In this document: piece after piece, positions 13,343 through 24,484 of the stretch
How the letters are laid out: each line of letters begins with the position of its first letter
How positions within the stretch are numbered: position 1 is the stretch's first letter
Source: Puffinus mauretanicus
Taxonomy: Eukaryota > Chordata > Aves > Procellariiformes > Procellariidae
Assembly (NCBI GenBank): GCA_023333565.1
Contig: JAJKFH010001585.1
Coordinates: 186,001-250,000 of the forward strand
Direction: 5' to 3'
DNA length: 64,000 bases
Notes under the pieces: model-generated
Seen by the model: only the letters and a program-made list of their open reading frames with translations
What the model was told of the DNA's origin: nothing
The model's database searches: none
Translations under genes and position numbers: made by a program

Positions 13343-13926
13343 TGTGGCCCCAACTCTTCCCAGGGCTGCCATGGGATAGCATCAACACCATGGGCTTTGG
13401 GTGAGACACATCAAGATGGGTCAATGGGAGATGCTCTTTGCCTCACCTCACAGGCTGAGGAGGGGTCACTGCCCAGGGGTATGGAACTTATTATACTTAT
13501 TATGGGATGCCAGGGAGGATAACCTTGGGATTATATAAGACTTATTATGGGATGTTCAGGGGAAGATCCTAAGGTGTGGAAAGAGATGTTGTCATGTTGT
13601 CTGGCCATGCCCTGTGAGTGATCGGTGCAGTCTGTCTTGTCTGCAACTGGAAGGATCCGCTTTGTATGTCTGCACACTATTTCCCGCTAACAGATCCTTA
13701 TCCTGAACTGCCAGAGAGGGGGACAAGATTTGGCAATTGTTTGTGCAATCTGTGTTTGCATGTTTCTATCTGTGTTGTTCTGCGTGGCTTGCAGTGTGTA
13801 TTGCCAATGCTCATGTGTGTGCCTTTGGGAAATGCACGTTCAGCCCCGCTACTGGCTGGGCCTGGGAACAGGGAGCTGTAGCAGCCTCCCCTCTACCATG
13901 CTACCAGATTTGGCAAAACCTTAACA
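13343..13926 (+). mobile_element. probable solo LTR (second type)
   Basis: The 13490-13920 part is distinctly richer in G+C than its AT-rich flanks. It matches, from memory, the 3' half of an avian ERV LTR: a 'GGGAAATGCACGTTCAGCCC' phrase, then 'CTACTGGCTGGGCCTGGGAA', then an 'AGCTGTAGCAGCCTC' phrase. A TATA-like ATTATATAAG lies near 13530. I place the ends at TGTGGCCCC (13343) and TTAACA (13926), but both are uncertain: the flanks GAGTT and GTATT agree at only three of five positions. No internal retroviral sequence follows. The open frames here are incidental. Confidence 0.5.
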
Positions 13927-16362
13927 GTATTCACCAGCACTTCCCACCTTTAAAATTTTGACTTTACAAACTCACCTTTTTTGAACTTATTTTTATTTTT
14001 ATACATTTTTTGAATGGATATTTTATATTAACCCATTAATAAAGCATTTCTGGCTTTTACTTTGCTTTAGTTCTTGGTTCTTACATGTCAACAGTAAAAG
14101 CTACCCACAATTTCAACTGAAGGACAGAGAATCATAAGACAGAAACCACGTGGCTAATGAGAGAAAGGTAAAAAGCTTTGGTAGTTGTCTCACTGGCATT
14201 CACAGTTCTGTAGAAAAGTTGTTATATCTCAATTTAAATTTTTATATATATGTATATTTATCTATATGTAGGTATATTGGGACAGTGATACCCGAAGTAA
14301 AGCAAATTTAGCATTTATCATCCACTGGAAGAATTGCATATCTGTGTGTAAAAAGGACCCTTCCAGGTGATGGTTACAAAAATGTACTCCTGGAGCATTA
14401 TTCATCAAGAAGTTATTTTTTATACACTCAGTACATAAAATCTGCAAGCCTTAGATAAAATTGTCAGAATAATTAGGTTTTTTTTACCTCATCAGTGAAT
14501 GAAATGCAGTGATTCCAAAGTAATATTTCTGGAGAAGGCACCAAAAGGGCTGAGGCTGATTCACAGTAGCTAATAACATGGCACACACCCCACCCAAGCA
14601 AGCAAAAGCTAATAATAAAAATAAATTTAATGGGTAATTTCTGTGCTTTAGAATGCAGTTTCTTTGAGTTGAATACTAGAAAGAGAGAAAAGAGATGCTT
14701 TTTGACTTGAGAGAGAATTAAAGCCTTGCTCCTTCTTGGGCAGTACTGTCTCTGATTAGTAGGTGAGAAGGAGGATTTAGATGTGATAGACACAATTTAT
14801 GGCATCCATCTTGACTTCTGCTGCTACTCTGGCAAATCTCCTTGTTTACAAACTGCTTCAGTTGTAAGAGTTTTTAAGTATTAGTTATTCAGGGAATAAT
14901 TGTAAAAAGAGCCATGGGACCTAACAGCAATATTTTCATGTCTAACTATCAACAAGGGAAAAGAGAGAGGCTCATCAAACTGGAAAATATGCATCCACTC
15001 TGAATCAAATGTTGGAAAAAAGGTTTGGCATAAATATTGTGTAGTCTGCTTGCAAGAGAAATAAACAATGGAATACAGCAAAATTAATCTGCTTATGCAT
15101 AAGGGCAATCTCACAGGTAGAAATGTTTCTATATGTAGAAGCTTCTCTATACATAAATAATTACTTATATGCCGTAATTATAACGAGAGGTAGCAATAGT
15201 GTTGTAAATCCCTCTCTTTTAACAGAAGCAGCACAGTCGGGATTAATCCAGCTCTATTGCTATAATAATATGTGCAAAATACATGCCCTTTTGTTCAAAT
15301 GTAGCCTCAGCTGAGCCTCGTACATGCATTGAACTCACTGCTATCTTCAATTTCAGTTGTACAAGTACAGGGTAGCCAGCTCTTTTGAACTTCAGGCTCA
15401 AATCAGGCACCAAAAAAACCCGTCCAAAGCTGCTTTCGAAAGGTTAATCTATAGCATCATGTGGAGGTGAATGGATACCACTTTAGCAGCACTTGGATTG
15501 AGAAATGGAAGTTCCTTTCACATGACCTCCCCACGTTCACAGCAGCAGTACAGCTGACAAGTTTTGTTGTGCTGTGTTTTGGCTTTGTGCAACTGCCTGA
15601 CCTTTTCCTTGGCCAGGCAGACCTGCTGTGCAGTCAGCACATGAAGCCCTCTGCCTGTCCCAGGCTGGCAACATTTAATGGATCGCATTAAGCTCTGATC
15701 TGTGTCTTAAAGCAATTAGAGCAGCTTTGGCTGGAAAAACTCCATTTTCATTTTATTAAAAAAACTCAGGAAACTAGGAGCAGAAAGGAAATAAAAAGAG
15801 AAACCATAAAGGGAGTTCTGGATTCTGTTGACTTTGCTGAAAGCCTGAAGAAAGCCAAATGCTTCATCCAGCCCTAATAATGAGGCTTAGACTGGCTCTG
15901 ATAGCAGTCTTTGTACCACCTCTATTTATGTTCTATGTAAAATGTCCAATGAAGCATAGAAAACATGCAATTTGTATAGAGAATGGGAGTTATGCAATTT
16001 TTGCTGGCATAAGCAATGCAATAACTGCTCAGAAATAGCCTTTTGCATTCATGAATGGGATCCATTATCTGCTCTGTTTCTCTTCTTTCCTCATTCTGAG
16101 TTGGGGCATGGCAATAAAAGAAAGGCATCCTCTTTGCCTCAGAGCTTTGGTTTTCAAACAGCAAGTGGATAACAACATATGACAGCTCATTCTTGACTTC
16201 TGATTAAGAAGCAGCCATGTTTTACGGACACTTACTAGGTTGCCAGCCAATTAAACATTTGAATACATTTATAAGTATTTAATTGGACTACCTTTGCAAA
16301 TAGGGCTTTTCTGGAGTTATCAAACAGATTCGACACTGTAAGGCAGTAGATAAGAAGCACTG
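13927..16362. other. AT-rich non-coding stretch
   Basis: No gene was recognised. A TA-rich tract lies at about 14240-14275. The segment 15120-15360 is of moderate complexity with TAATTA and GGATTAATCC words and could be conserved non-coding sequence, but nothing in the window alone proves it. The approximately 106-codon minus-strand frame at 14.5-14.8 kb has no recognisable motif. Confidence 0.5.
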
Positions 16363-16397
16363 ATTATTATTATTATTGTTATTATTATTACTATTAC
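16363..16397. repeat. (ATT)n microsatellite
   Basis: A trinucleotide ATT array interrupted by GTT and ACT units. On the minus strand it encodes a run of asparagines in an otherwise chance frame. Confidence 0.9.
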
Positions 16398-16551
16398 TGT
16401 CATCACCTCTATTAGTGGGGATAGTTAGGGTAAATGCAGAATGGAGTGTTTGCAAGGTAACTTTCTGGCAGAATGTGTGTCCTATATAATCAGTTGTCTG
16501 TAAATAAAGAGCTATCAATTGTGTCTTTAATAATTTTCTCAGTGTTTTTGT

Positions 16552-16840
16552 TTGTTGCACTTTTGGGGAGAAGAATTTACACAAAGGGGTACTGACAGGG
16601 TTGCTAAAGGCACAGCAGATGACATAATATATTTGGATTTTCAGAAAGCCTTTCGTAACATTCCACATGACAAGTTCTTGCTTAATCTCCAAGATGAAAC
16701 AAGGATTCAGGGCACGACATGGGCAGAGATACAGAACAGGTTGAAAAATAGCAAAGCAGTGCCTATAGATAGTTCCTGTGAAAGAAGCTATGTCAAACCA
16801 GAGAAAGTGTTATTTCAGGTCTACAGGGGCTAGTACTTTA
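16552..16840 (+). pseudogene. CR1 LINE reverse transcriptase fragment (decayed)
   Basis: The plus-strand frame contains ADDIIYLDFQKAFRNIPHDK. This fits reverse-transcriptase motif A of CR1/L3-clade LINEs, whose consensus reads close to 'YLDFQKAFDxVPHxxLL'. The catalytic aspartate of the YLDF core is kept, but the FADD-type motif C does not follow. After about 30 further codons the match decays, with a remnant of the 'GVPQGSVLG' region probably at CAGGGGCTAGTACT near 16826. Both ends of the element are missing, so this is an old, dead copy. It is the only RT-core fragment in the window. Confidence 0.7.
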
Positions 16841-17733
16841 AAGCCTGATGTGCATGTATGTGCTTTAATTTAGAAAGATGATCTACAAACACAAAGAACA
16901 ACTGCAGTCTAGTTGCGTTTTCTGAGGACGAAAAAATGAAAGATGATGAATGAAGGCCATACAGAGAGCTAAATTTAAAAGGGGCTTAGATTTGATTTGT
17001 AAATAGGTTGTCACAGAGGGAATTAAATGTAATATTGACAAACACAAAGTAATAAAACTTTAGTGCTGTAAAATCCACTAAATTCTAGCGTAGAACTAAT
17101 GAGATTAAACTTTAAGGGAATTTAAGAAAAGGAAACAAAACCAACCAACCAAACAAAAATAAACCCCACAAACAAACCAAACCAAACCAAAACACAACAC
17201 TTCTCTGGGCTGGATAAATAGAGGAGTGTTTCATGTTCCCTTTCTAAGACCATATATTTAGTCTTTTTCTTGCAGTAATAACAATACTAATACTTGGCAT
17301 TTCTAAACAGCTTTCATCAAATGAAGTAACCTGCACAAATCCTCCAAGATATTGGTCATTACAGGAATTCATATTTCAGAAGGCCACCTATTCCCTGAAA
17401 GAAAGAAGTGAAATATTAGGAGATGGTAAGGGGCACAACATTTTTGGTGGGGGTGGGGGTCATTATTTTGGTATTGCATGAATAAGTTCATATCACACTT
17501 GTAACTGTTTCTCCTTTCTCCATTTCTGTTTGACAATCACATTTGGGGTAAACACCACCTCTTCACTGATCACTAACAGGATCGACAGTGGACATTGTAC
17601 TCCTTCCTTTTTTCCCTTCTTCACTAAACAATCTATTTTCCTTTCATTTAAAGGGGAAAAAGCTGAGCAAAGTATGAAAGCAGTTTTCTAAAAGAAGACC
17701 TTGTTGTTGGTAATGCCATGTTGCCCTTTGGCC
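16841..17733. other. non-coding stretch with CAAAC-rich low-complexity tract
   Basis: The first 200 bases may continue the decayed CR1 copy, but I cannot align them. At 17131-17200 there is a low-complexity CCAA/CAAAC tract. G-rich words (GGTGGGGGTGGGGGT) lie near 17446-17460. No gene was seen. Confidence 0.5.
17131..17200. repeat. (CAAAC)n-like low-complexity tract
   Basis: An imperfect array of ACCAACC, AAACAAA and CCAAA units with no G after the first bases. It is simple-sequence DNA, not coding. Confidence 0.85.
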
Positions 17734-17892
17734 TGGAAGCGTTTGGTGTTGAGCTCCCAACACCCATATTATATGCATTTCGGGAGATCTTCTTCACACT
17801 GGCTCTAGTTTGATCCCATGAACTGAAGAGCACATTAGGTGAGCATATCGCCTGATTTAATTTTATCATTCATGTTCTATAAGACTGCTCAA
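17734..17892. repeat. copy A of a 156-159 bp direct duplication
   Basis: Copy A of a unit that recurs in the same orientation at 19377-19532. The two agree at all but about four or five positions plus a net 3-base indel, roughly 97% identity. The unit begins with TGGAA(G/A)CG and ends with AAGACTGCTCAA. Inside it GGTGTTG-AGCTCC-CAACACC (17745-17764) is a 7-bp perfect stem with a 6-base loop, kept in both copies. No coding frame spans both copies and I do not recognise the family. It could be part of a young dispersed repeat, a local segmental duplication, or an RNA-encoding unit; the last is speculation. Confidence 0.92.
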
Positions 17893-19376
17893 TTTCATTA
17901 TGCTTCAAAACTTAACCTTCATACTAAGCAAAAAAGCAACTAGATGAATATATTCCCGATGAATTTTTTTTAAGAGAGTTGGGGTTTTTTTAAAAAAAAA
18001 AAAAAAAAACAAACTCATGACATCACATGGCACAAATTTACTTCTTTGGAAACAAGAAAACTTTCAAATTTATTTTTCAAATAAATGCTGTTGACAGAGG
18101 GGAGAGGAGTTGTTCACAATGTCTAACATTAAGCCTTTCAATTCAGCGCCTAAGCTCTTATTTAGTCAATAGAGAGATGTAGGCTCTTTTTAGGTGGTGT
18201 GAATTTCACTGTGAAAGAACCTGCATTCCTGATTTAGGGATCTGCAATAGATGTTTCAAGTTAAACACTCTAAATGCACAGCACAGGGCATCTGACAGCT
18301 GAAGTTTCAATATTTTTATATGATCTGTGTTTTCTACAGGATTTCTAATGATTGCCAAGTACTACAGTATTCCTGAGGGTTCAGAAATAAAAATCACCAG
18401 CCTATTCACAACACTGTTTGTATAAATTCTGAGCTTTTTTTAAATTTTTACTTCCTGAAGGGAACAGCTTTGCTGGCTTAGGAAGCCTGACAGCAAAATG
18501 TGTCAGAAACGGGAATATAGAGACATACTCTCCCAATCTGGACTGAAGTCACATACTCACTTTAAGATTCTGCTAGTCTCTGCAGTTAGATGGGTATTAA
18601 CTAGTAGTCATGTGTTTATGATGTTTAGTTTTTATAATACGTTTCCTTCTGTCATACTTAAGTTTTAAATAAAGATATTTGTGCTTTGCAATGGCTGGCT
18701 GCTCCCTGAGAAACTGTTGTCTGCAGAGCCACAGACATCAAACTAAACTCAGGATTGCAAAGGAGTTTACAGTAAATGTAAGCACTATAGTCTTGCAAGG
18801 ACTACAGACTAAAAGCCTGATTTGCAGCAAAAATAACACTGTGACCTACATCCCCCCAAAGGTAACGTGAGGAGATGTGGGACCTCAATAGGATGGTAAT
18901 GAGGAATCCAAAAAAGTGTCAGCATGTTATTAGCTTGTGATCTGTGACCATAATTGTCATTGATGGCTCATTCCCAAGGGAGGAAGTGGTCCACAGGCAG
19001 AGAGATGATGGCAAGCTTGGCCCTAGGCCTTTTAACCTCTGTAGACCTGAACTAGCTCTCCCACCTAACATAACATTGGGCAAAAACATCAACAACAACT
19101 CAGGAGTTGAAAGATTTTATGAACTATGCTTTTTTTTTTTTTTAACTTCCCCCTACCACCCAAAGGGAAGATTTAGGGAATAGGAACAGCAGAAACCTCT
19201 GAAGTTTAAGGCTGCCTTTTCATAACTACCTTGGTATTTTACTTTACATTCCGCTCAGAGAGGAATGCACCTAACTGAAAAGTACACAGGGAAAAACAGA
19301 AGAAATACAGTCCACATTGCCTATGGTTACACATACATCAGCAATTATTTTAGCTCAATTTAAGCTATCTGTACAA
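17893..19376. other. AT-rich spacer between the two duplicate copies
   Basis: About 1.5 kb with no gene. It holds an 18-base A-run at 17992-18009 directly after T-rich sequence and a T-run at about 19129-19142. Nothing recognisable as a transposon was seen between the copies. Confidence 0.55.
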
Positions 19377-19532
19377 TGGAAACGATTGGTGTTGAGCTCC
19401 CAACACCCATATTATATGCATTTCGGGAGATCTTCTTCACACTGGCTCTAGTTACCCATGAACTGAAGAGCACATTAGGTGAGCATATCTCCTGGTTTAA
19501 TTTTATCATTCATGTTCTATAAGACTGCTCAA
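19377..19532. repeat. copy B of a 156-159 bp direct duplication
   Basis: Copy B of the unit at 17734-17892, same orientation, start-to-start distance 1643 bp. It lacks three bases in the CTAGTT...CCCATG segment and keeps the inverted repeat GGTGTTG-AGCTCC-CAACACC at 19388-19407. Sequence outside the unit differs on both sides, so the duplicated block has sharp edges. Confidence 0.92.
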
Positions 19533-21289
19533 ATATGTGAACCAAACTTCATCCTGAACACAACATCAGTGCCTCGCTTCAGAAATTAATCCATAATTCA
19601 AATGAAAATGTTAATGTTGATCTATGATTCTAAAAGAATACCACTCATTACAGGACTTTGGAGCAGTGAAAAATGATATGTCTCTTCAAGTTCAAAATTG
19701 TCCCATCTCATTATGACCTTTAAAATGATATGTTCTTTTTTTTTTTTTCCCATTCTATCTTTCTCATAGAAGAGGTAAAAGATAAAAAAAACCAAACAAA
19801 CCCTCAAAGCCAGAAAGTTTCAAGATTCAGACACAGGTTTTTATTTGTACTTTTGGGGTTTTTTACGTTTAAAATTTTTTGAATTTTCATCTCATTTTAT
19901 GGCAAGGTATGATTTTTTGTTGTCACAATTTTTTTGTTTCTTGTTTCAGTACCTCTCAGTGGGCAGACAACTATTTCCTATGCAGCTGTGATTAGGAGTT
20001 CACTTGTCATTATATTGTGGTACATTAGTATTACAATACTGTGCTGGTTAAGCTCCTTTCCCCAGGCTAGTATGTCATTTACATAGAGAGGAGACATCAG
20101 TCTAAGATTCAGTTGCCTGAACACAGGTGTCTATTTTAGCTGCCTGGATGCCAGCTGCTGCTTCCGAATGATGTTGGCCTCCCACATTTGGAAGGTCCCT
20201 TATCATCTTCGGCCATACTGATGTGTTGCATACTCTAGGGCACCTATATTGGCATTAGATCACAAACAGTGATGCCCATGTAAAAGCTGTCTCAGAACTA
20301 AAGAGAAGTGTTGTATAAATGACAAACAGTTTAATATGTATCCACAGATTTTTCAGTCTTGCACAAGCTTCTTGGCATGTTATTGGCTGGCAATCTGTTA
20401 ATAGCTCTATCTACACATAGGTGGTGGGAATGGTAAGGGTATGAGAGAATCTGAGGAGATACAATAAACTTTTTGTCATGTACTGAATGCTAAGACACAC
20501 ATTACTGTCTTCCCTTTTTGGAAATTAATAAGAGAGATTTTGTTATCATTTATGGACCCCCATTTGAAAAAAAAAAAAAAGGAAAGAGAAAAAGAAAGAA
20601 AGAAAGAAAGAAGTTTCTTGTTTTTCTCTACCACACAAAGCTTTTCCTGCAGCTACAGGTTTAATTGCAGATTTCTCAATAGGCAGTCAAGAGACAGAAA
20701 AAAGAAAATTAAATTAGAATTGATTCCTTACATATCACCTTGATATACTTTCAGTTTTCAAAAAAGTATCAAAGGTAGAGACAATGGATTGACTCTTGAA
20801 ATATTTACCAAGTAAGTTTTATTGCCTCAAATGTAATAATTAATTTAATTTCTGACTTTTTTTCCAGAAAACTTTTGAACATTTCATTATTTTCTTCATT
20901 GAAGAAAAAAAAATCCAAAACAAACAAAACATTAGCACAGGGTATATCTATTAAGATCACTAATGTTTTTTATGGACTTCCCCACACAGAAGAATACCTG
21001 TTCTGATACAGGTGATAACACTGCTAGCAACAGTAACCACTATATTGGGATAGAGTATTTGTTTTAGTCCAGTGGGGGTCCTCTACATATCTGGGGTGTT
21101 CTGGTGCATGTAGGAAGAAACAAGAAAAAGTTCTAGAACACTTGCCACACAGATCATGATTTGGATATGTCACCAGTAAAACAAACTCGACTCGGGGAAT
21201 TTAATATATTGCCAATTAATGAAAAAAACCACCAAAAAGCAAATACTCCTCCTCCCCCTCTTCTTTCCCTCTCCCCCCACCCCTGCACC
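19533..21289. other. AT-rich non-coding stretch
   Basis: No gene was recognised. The 20060-20290 part shares CAGGTGTCT-type words with the possible old repeat at 10.7-11.07 kb. A mixed A-run and GAAA array lies at 20567-20612. The C-rich stretch 21240-21295 leads into the LTR that follows. Confidence 0.5.
20567..20612. repeat. poly(A) plus (GAAA)n microsatellite
   Basis: A 14-base A-run passes into GGAAAGAGAAAAAG and then tandem GAAA units. This is a purine-only tract, probably length-variable. Confidence 0.9.
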
Positions 21290-21931
21290 CCTGATTCAGG
21301 TATTGAATAACAAAGACAAATGGTTGAACAAACACTTAGGCAAAACACCTTTCCTCCCCCTTCCCCAAGCTCAGTTTCACTCCTGGCACCTCACATCCTC
21401 CCTTCCTACTCTCCACTGTCCTTGTCATCGCACAGGCTATGCTCAGTCCCCTTGGTGAGGTGATGGACAGTACAGGGGGTTGGGACCAGGGAGTAGTGGT
21501 TTCTTTCTGCTGTGCCTTGTCCTCATTCCTTTGTCTTTTCTTCTGCTGCTCCTTCCTTCTCACTTGTTTCCTCTGCTCTGGTGTGGGTCCTCCATGGGCT
21601 GCAGTCCTGGGGAAGTACCTGCTCTGGTGTGGGTTACCCATGGACCACAGGCTCTTTGGGGGTGTTACCTGCTCTGCCATGGAGCACCTCCTACTGCTTT
21701 TGACTTTTTGTTCCTTTTTTTCTCAGAGTTTTGCCCTTTTGTAACCATGCTTTCTGCCACCAGCTTTGCTGATGGGCTCAGCTGTGGCCAGTGGTGGGTC
21801 TTTTGTGGAGCTGGCTGGAACCATCTGGAACTGGTTGTGTCCAGCACAGGGCAGTTGCTGGCCTTTTCTCACAGAGGCTACTCCTGCAGCCCCCTCCTGT
21901 TGCTGAAACCTTGCCATTTATACCAAATACA
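21290..21931 (-). mobile_element. decayed LTR/ERV repeat (third type), minus strand
   Basis: Read on the minus strand, the element begins TGTATTTGGTATAAATGGCA and runs into a 'GGCAAGGTTTC' phrase. It then has 'GGGGGCTGCAGGAGTAGC', 'CACTGGCCACAGCTGAGCCC', and repeated 'CCCACACCAGAGCAG' units, and ends in a 'GTGAAACTGAGCTTGGGGAA' phrase. I recognise this order from an abundant avian ERV-derived repeat, whose usual copies are more GC- and CpG-rich; this one has lost most CpGs and so is old. The repeated CTGCTCTGG units on the plus strand start at 21573, 21619 and 21669, an approximately 46-50 bp degenerate tandem. The far end near 21290 is approximate and no target-site duplication was found. 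The 203-codon plus-strand frame across it is antisense and incidental. Confidence 0.68.
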
Positions 21932-24484
21932 GGGTATCACGAGCTTACAGTGGCCTTTGAGAGCAAACACCCGTCACCAAAACAGAAAATATTTCATTAG
22001 AAAGCTGCTCTTTCTAAGACCTGAAATACTGGTGAAACAAGTTAATGAACTAATGTACAACGAAGGCAGCCTTAAACAGATGATGTATTAAATGGAGGCA
22101 CACAATCAGTACAGGACTTAGAAAAGGGATATGAAATATAAGGTTAAAGCTAATGTTTCCAAAGCCTTTAAAGAACAGCAATGCCAGTTGAAATGAACAT
22201 GCCATCTGGAGTTCAGCCAGTGTCAACGTGGTTTGTTATAGCAGCATGGTGGATCAAAGGACTGAGTGCTCACACCGTCACACTGAACAAATCAGAAGTG
22301 AACAGGCTGTTGTACAGGGAGACCGACAATGGAGGGATGAAAACAGTTAACCCTTCTGGTCACAAGGCCATGAACTACTACTGTTGCAAAGTTGCCAACA
22401 AAGAAGAGAGTTTGGATCAACTTTTAGACATAATTTATTTTTTCTCTTGAAGTCACAGACAGCCTGGAGTGATGTTTCTCTGCAATTAAAGGGATTGTTT
22501 GTATTCTTTCAATGTTTCACCTCTTTGCAATCCAACCTCAGCCATTCTCAAAGCATTGGCTTGCTCTTTCTAAAGACAATGAGGAAAAACTTACGAACTT
22601 CCATTGTATCAGGACCATTGAATTTACTTTCTGTCAGCTAGCATGTATCCTTCTGTCTTGAAATTTACATGTACCTTTTTTTCAGGCATGCTATAAATCC
22701 CATATGCATGTCTAGCTCCATCATGTCTAGCTCCATTTTAAGACATTCTATATTGTATCTAAAACTTTTCTTTTTTTTTTTTTTTCTTTCCCCCCCAAAA
22801 AAAGGAGCGCAGAAATACAGGCAGGCAACTTGGTTGGTTTGGTCTACCAATTCTGTTTTGAAGTTTGATCTATGCTGTATTTTCCTCTGTAGTTCCCAGG
22901 TAGGTTTCTCAGGGGTTATGTACACAAAAGGACAGAATTTGCACTGCTCAGATTTTAACTAATCTTTAGATAAAATAATAGTCACTCAAATAAAATTCTG
23001 TTCTGCAGTTGAACTCAGAACCCTTTGTGAGGATCCTGCTTTTCCCTTAGAATGTAGCAGGTAAAACTAAGCATCAAAGAGTGCATTGCTTCTTGCTATA
23101 AAAAATCTAAAATTGGCGATCTAAGAAAGAAAAGCCCAGGGTTAAACAATAAACCCTATTGACTGGAGAAACAACATTTAAGTCTTGTTCCTCTCCAAGT
23201 GCCCTGGAAAAACATAATACACACATTTGAAAAATGGTTTAGAAGCTGTAACATTTACTTCGGGGCACAGAGAGCCATCCGTATTTCTAGATTCAGCTCC
23301 AACAAATTAGCACCCTAATTTTGTTCATGTCTGAATGGGCAAGATTAATCTGACTAAAAGTGAGATTGGAATACAACTTTTTAACTCTCAATGTTTATAC
23401 TGTAGTTGTCTATACACCAGTAACTTATGGTCAGTAAATTTTTAGTTAATGGAGGGAGTTAACAGTAGTAGTTAAAATTACTTAACAGGCACTTTTAGGG
23501 TGAAATCTATTTAAACCTAAATTAGACATCCCAAAATCAGTGAGACGAATCAGGGTTTAAAAATATTACCCTCCATATGTGATAAAGGGGGTCTGCAAAG
23601 ATATTTTCAATATAAATTTCTACATTGAGATGGAATGAATTGTACTTGATGTGCATCTGAACAAATTAGAGGTTGGTAACTATTAACTCACAGATGAACA
23701 TCTTCAGTCAGAAAAGGAAAACAGAATTCTTATAGGATCATGGTTTGTTTGACTGAATGCAGTAAAAAGAAAACATTTCCTTCTCCCCCTGTGTTTTATT
23801 TGTATTATCTCTTCTTCTGTACCGTAGGAACGTGGGCCCTGAAAATCAGAGAATAAAAACAACCTAGTTTTGAATCCTGTCAGGATTTAGTCATTTCTAT
23901 AGTTGTCTCACTGGTCAGTCTTTACCTTTGTCAAAGTTGTAGTTAGTTAGTTTAAAAAAAAAAAAAACAACAAACAAAAAAACCCAAAGACCACCCAGAG
24001 ATCACAGCAAAAGAAGAAAAAATATCAATTTCACTAACAAAAGGTAATCTACTTCCTAAAATTTAAAAAGAAAACCAATTGTTTTATATCTTTTGGGCTG
24101 GCAAGACCAACCTTATCTTGATAGATGTCTCTTTACCTAAAATTACAGCAAGTGTAAAGCACTGTGTTCTCAGTGTGCACCATACATAAGAAAAGATATT
24201 TCCTTCTATACATCATTTATAAATGGATGCTGTCACTCAACAAAGCCAGTAACTTTTAAAAACTTAATGAGAGAAGAAAACATTGTACATATATGTATGC
24301 TTTGACATGTTTGGGATAGAAACTGATGCCTGAAACTGTTAGAGGCTTTAGGAAATGAAGCTTTTTCTTCTCCCTCAGACAACAAAATTATTTATTGAAG
24401 TTTTAATGGCACATAAGAAAAAGAAGAAAGTATATATTTGTTAGAATCACAGGTTGGCTAAAGTTAGAAAACATTTTTCCCTAA
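21932..24484. other. AT-rich non-coding stretch
   Basis: No gene or confident repeat was recognised. A T-run at 22767-22785 is followed by CTTTC and a C-run, then an A-run. Small plus-strand frames at 22.2-22.6 kb are unmatched to any family I know. An A-rich tract lies at about 23955-23985. Confidence 0.55.

Noticed and set aside
16288..16692. 134-codon minus-strand open frame with an asparagine run
   Set aside because: The asparagines are encoded by the ATT microsatellite, and the N-terminal part is antisense to the CR1 reverse-transcriptase relic.
17745..17764. The short hairpin as a tRNA, snoRNA or miRNA gene
   Set aside because: The stem is only 7 bp. No tRNA A/B boxes were seen, no paired C/D or H/ACA boxes could be placed, and no longer foldback typical of a miRNA precursor was visible.
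21480..22091. 203-codon plus-strand open frame, the longest in the window
   Set aside because: It runs antisense through a recognised LTR-type repeat, is rich in S, L, F and C from C/T-rich DNA, and has no domain or signal that I recognise.
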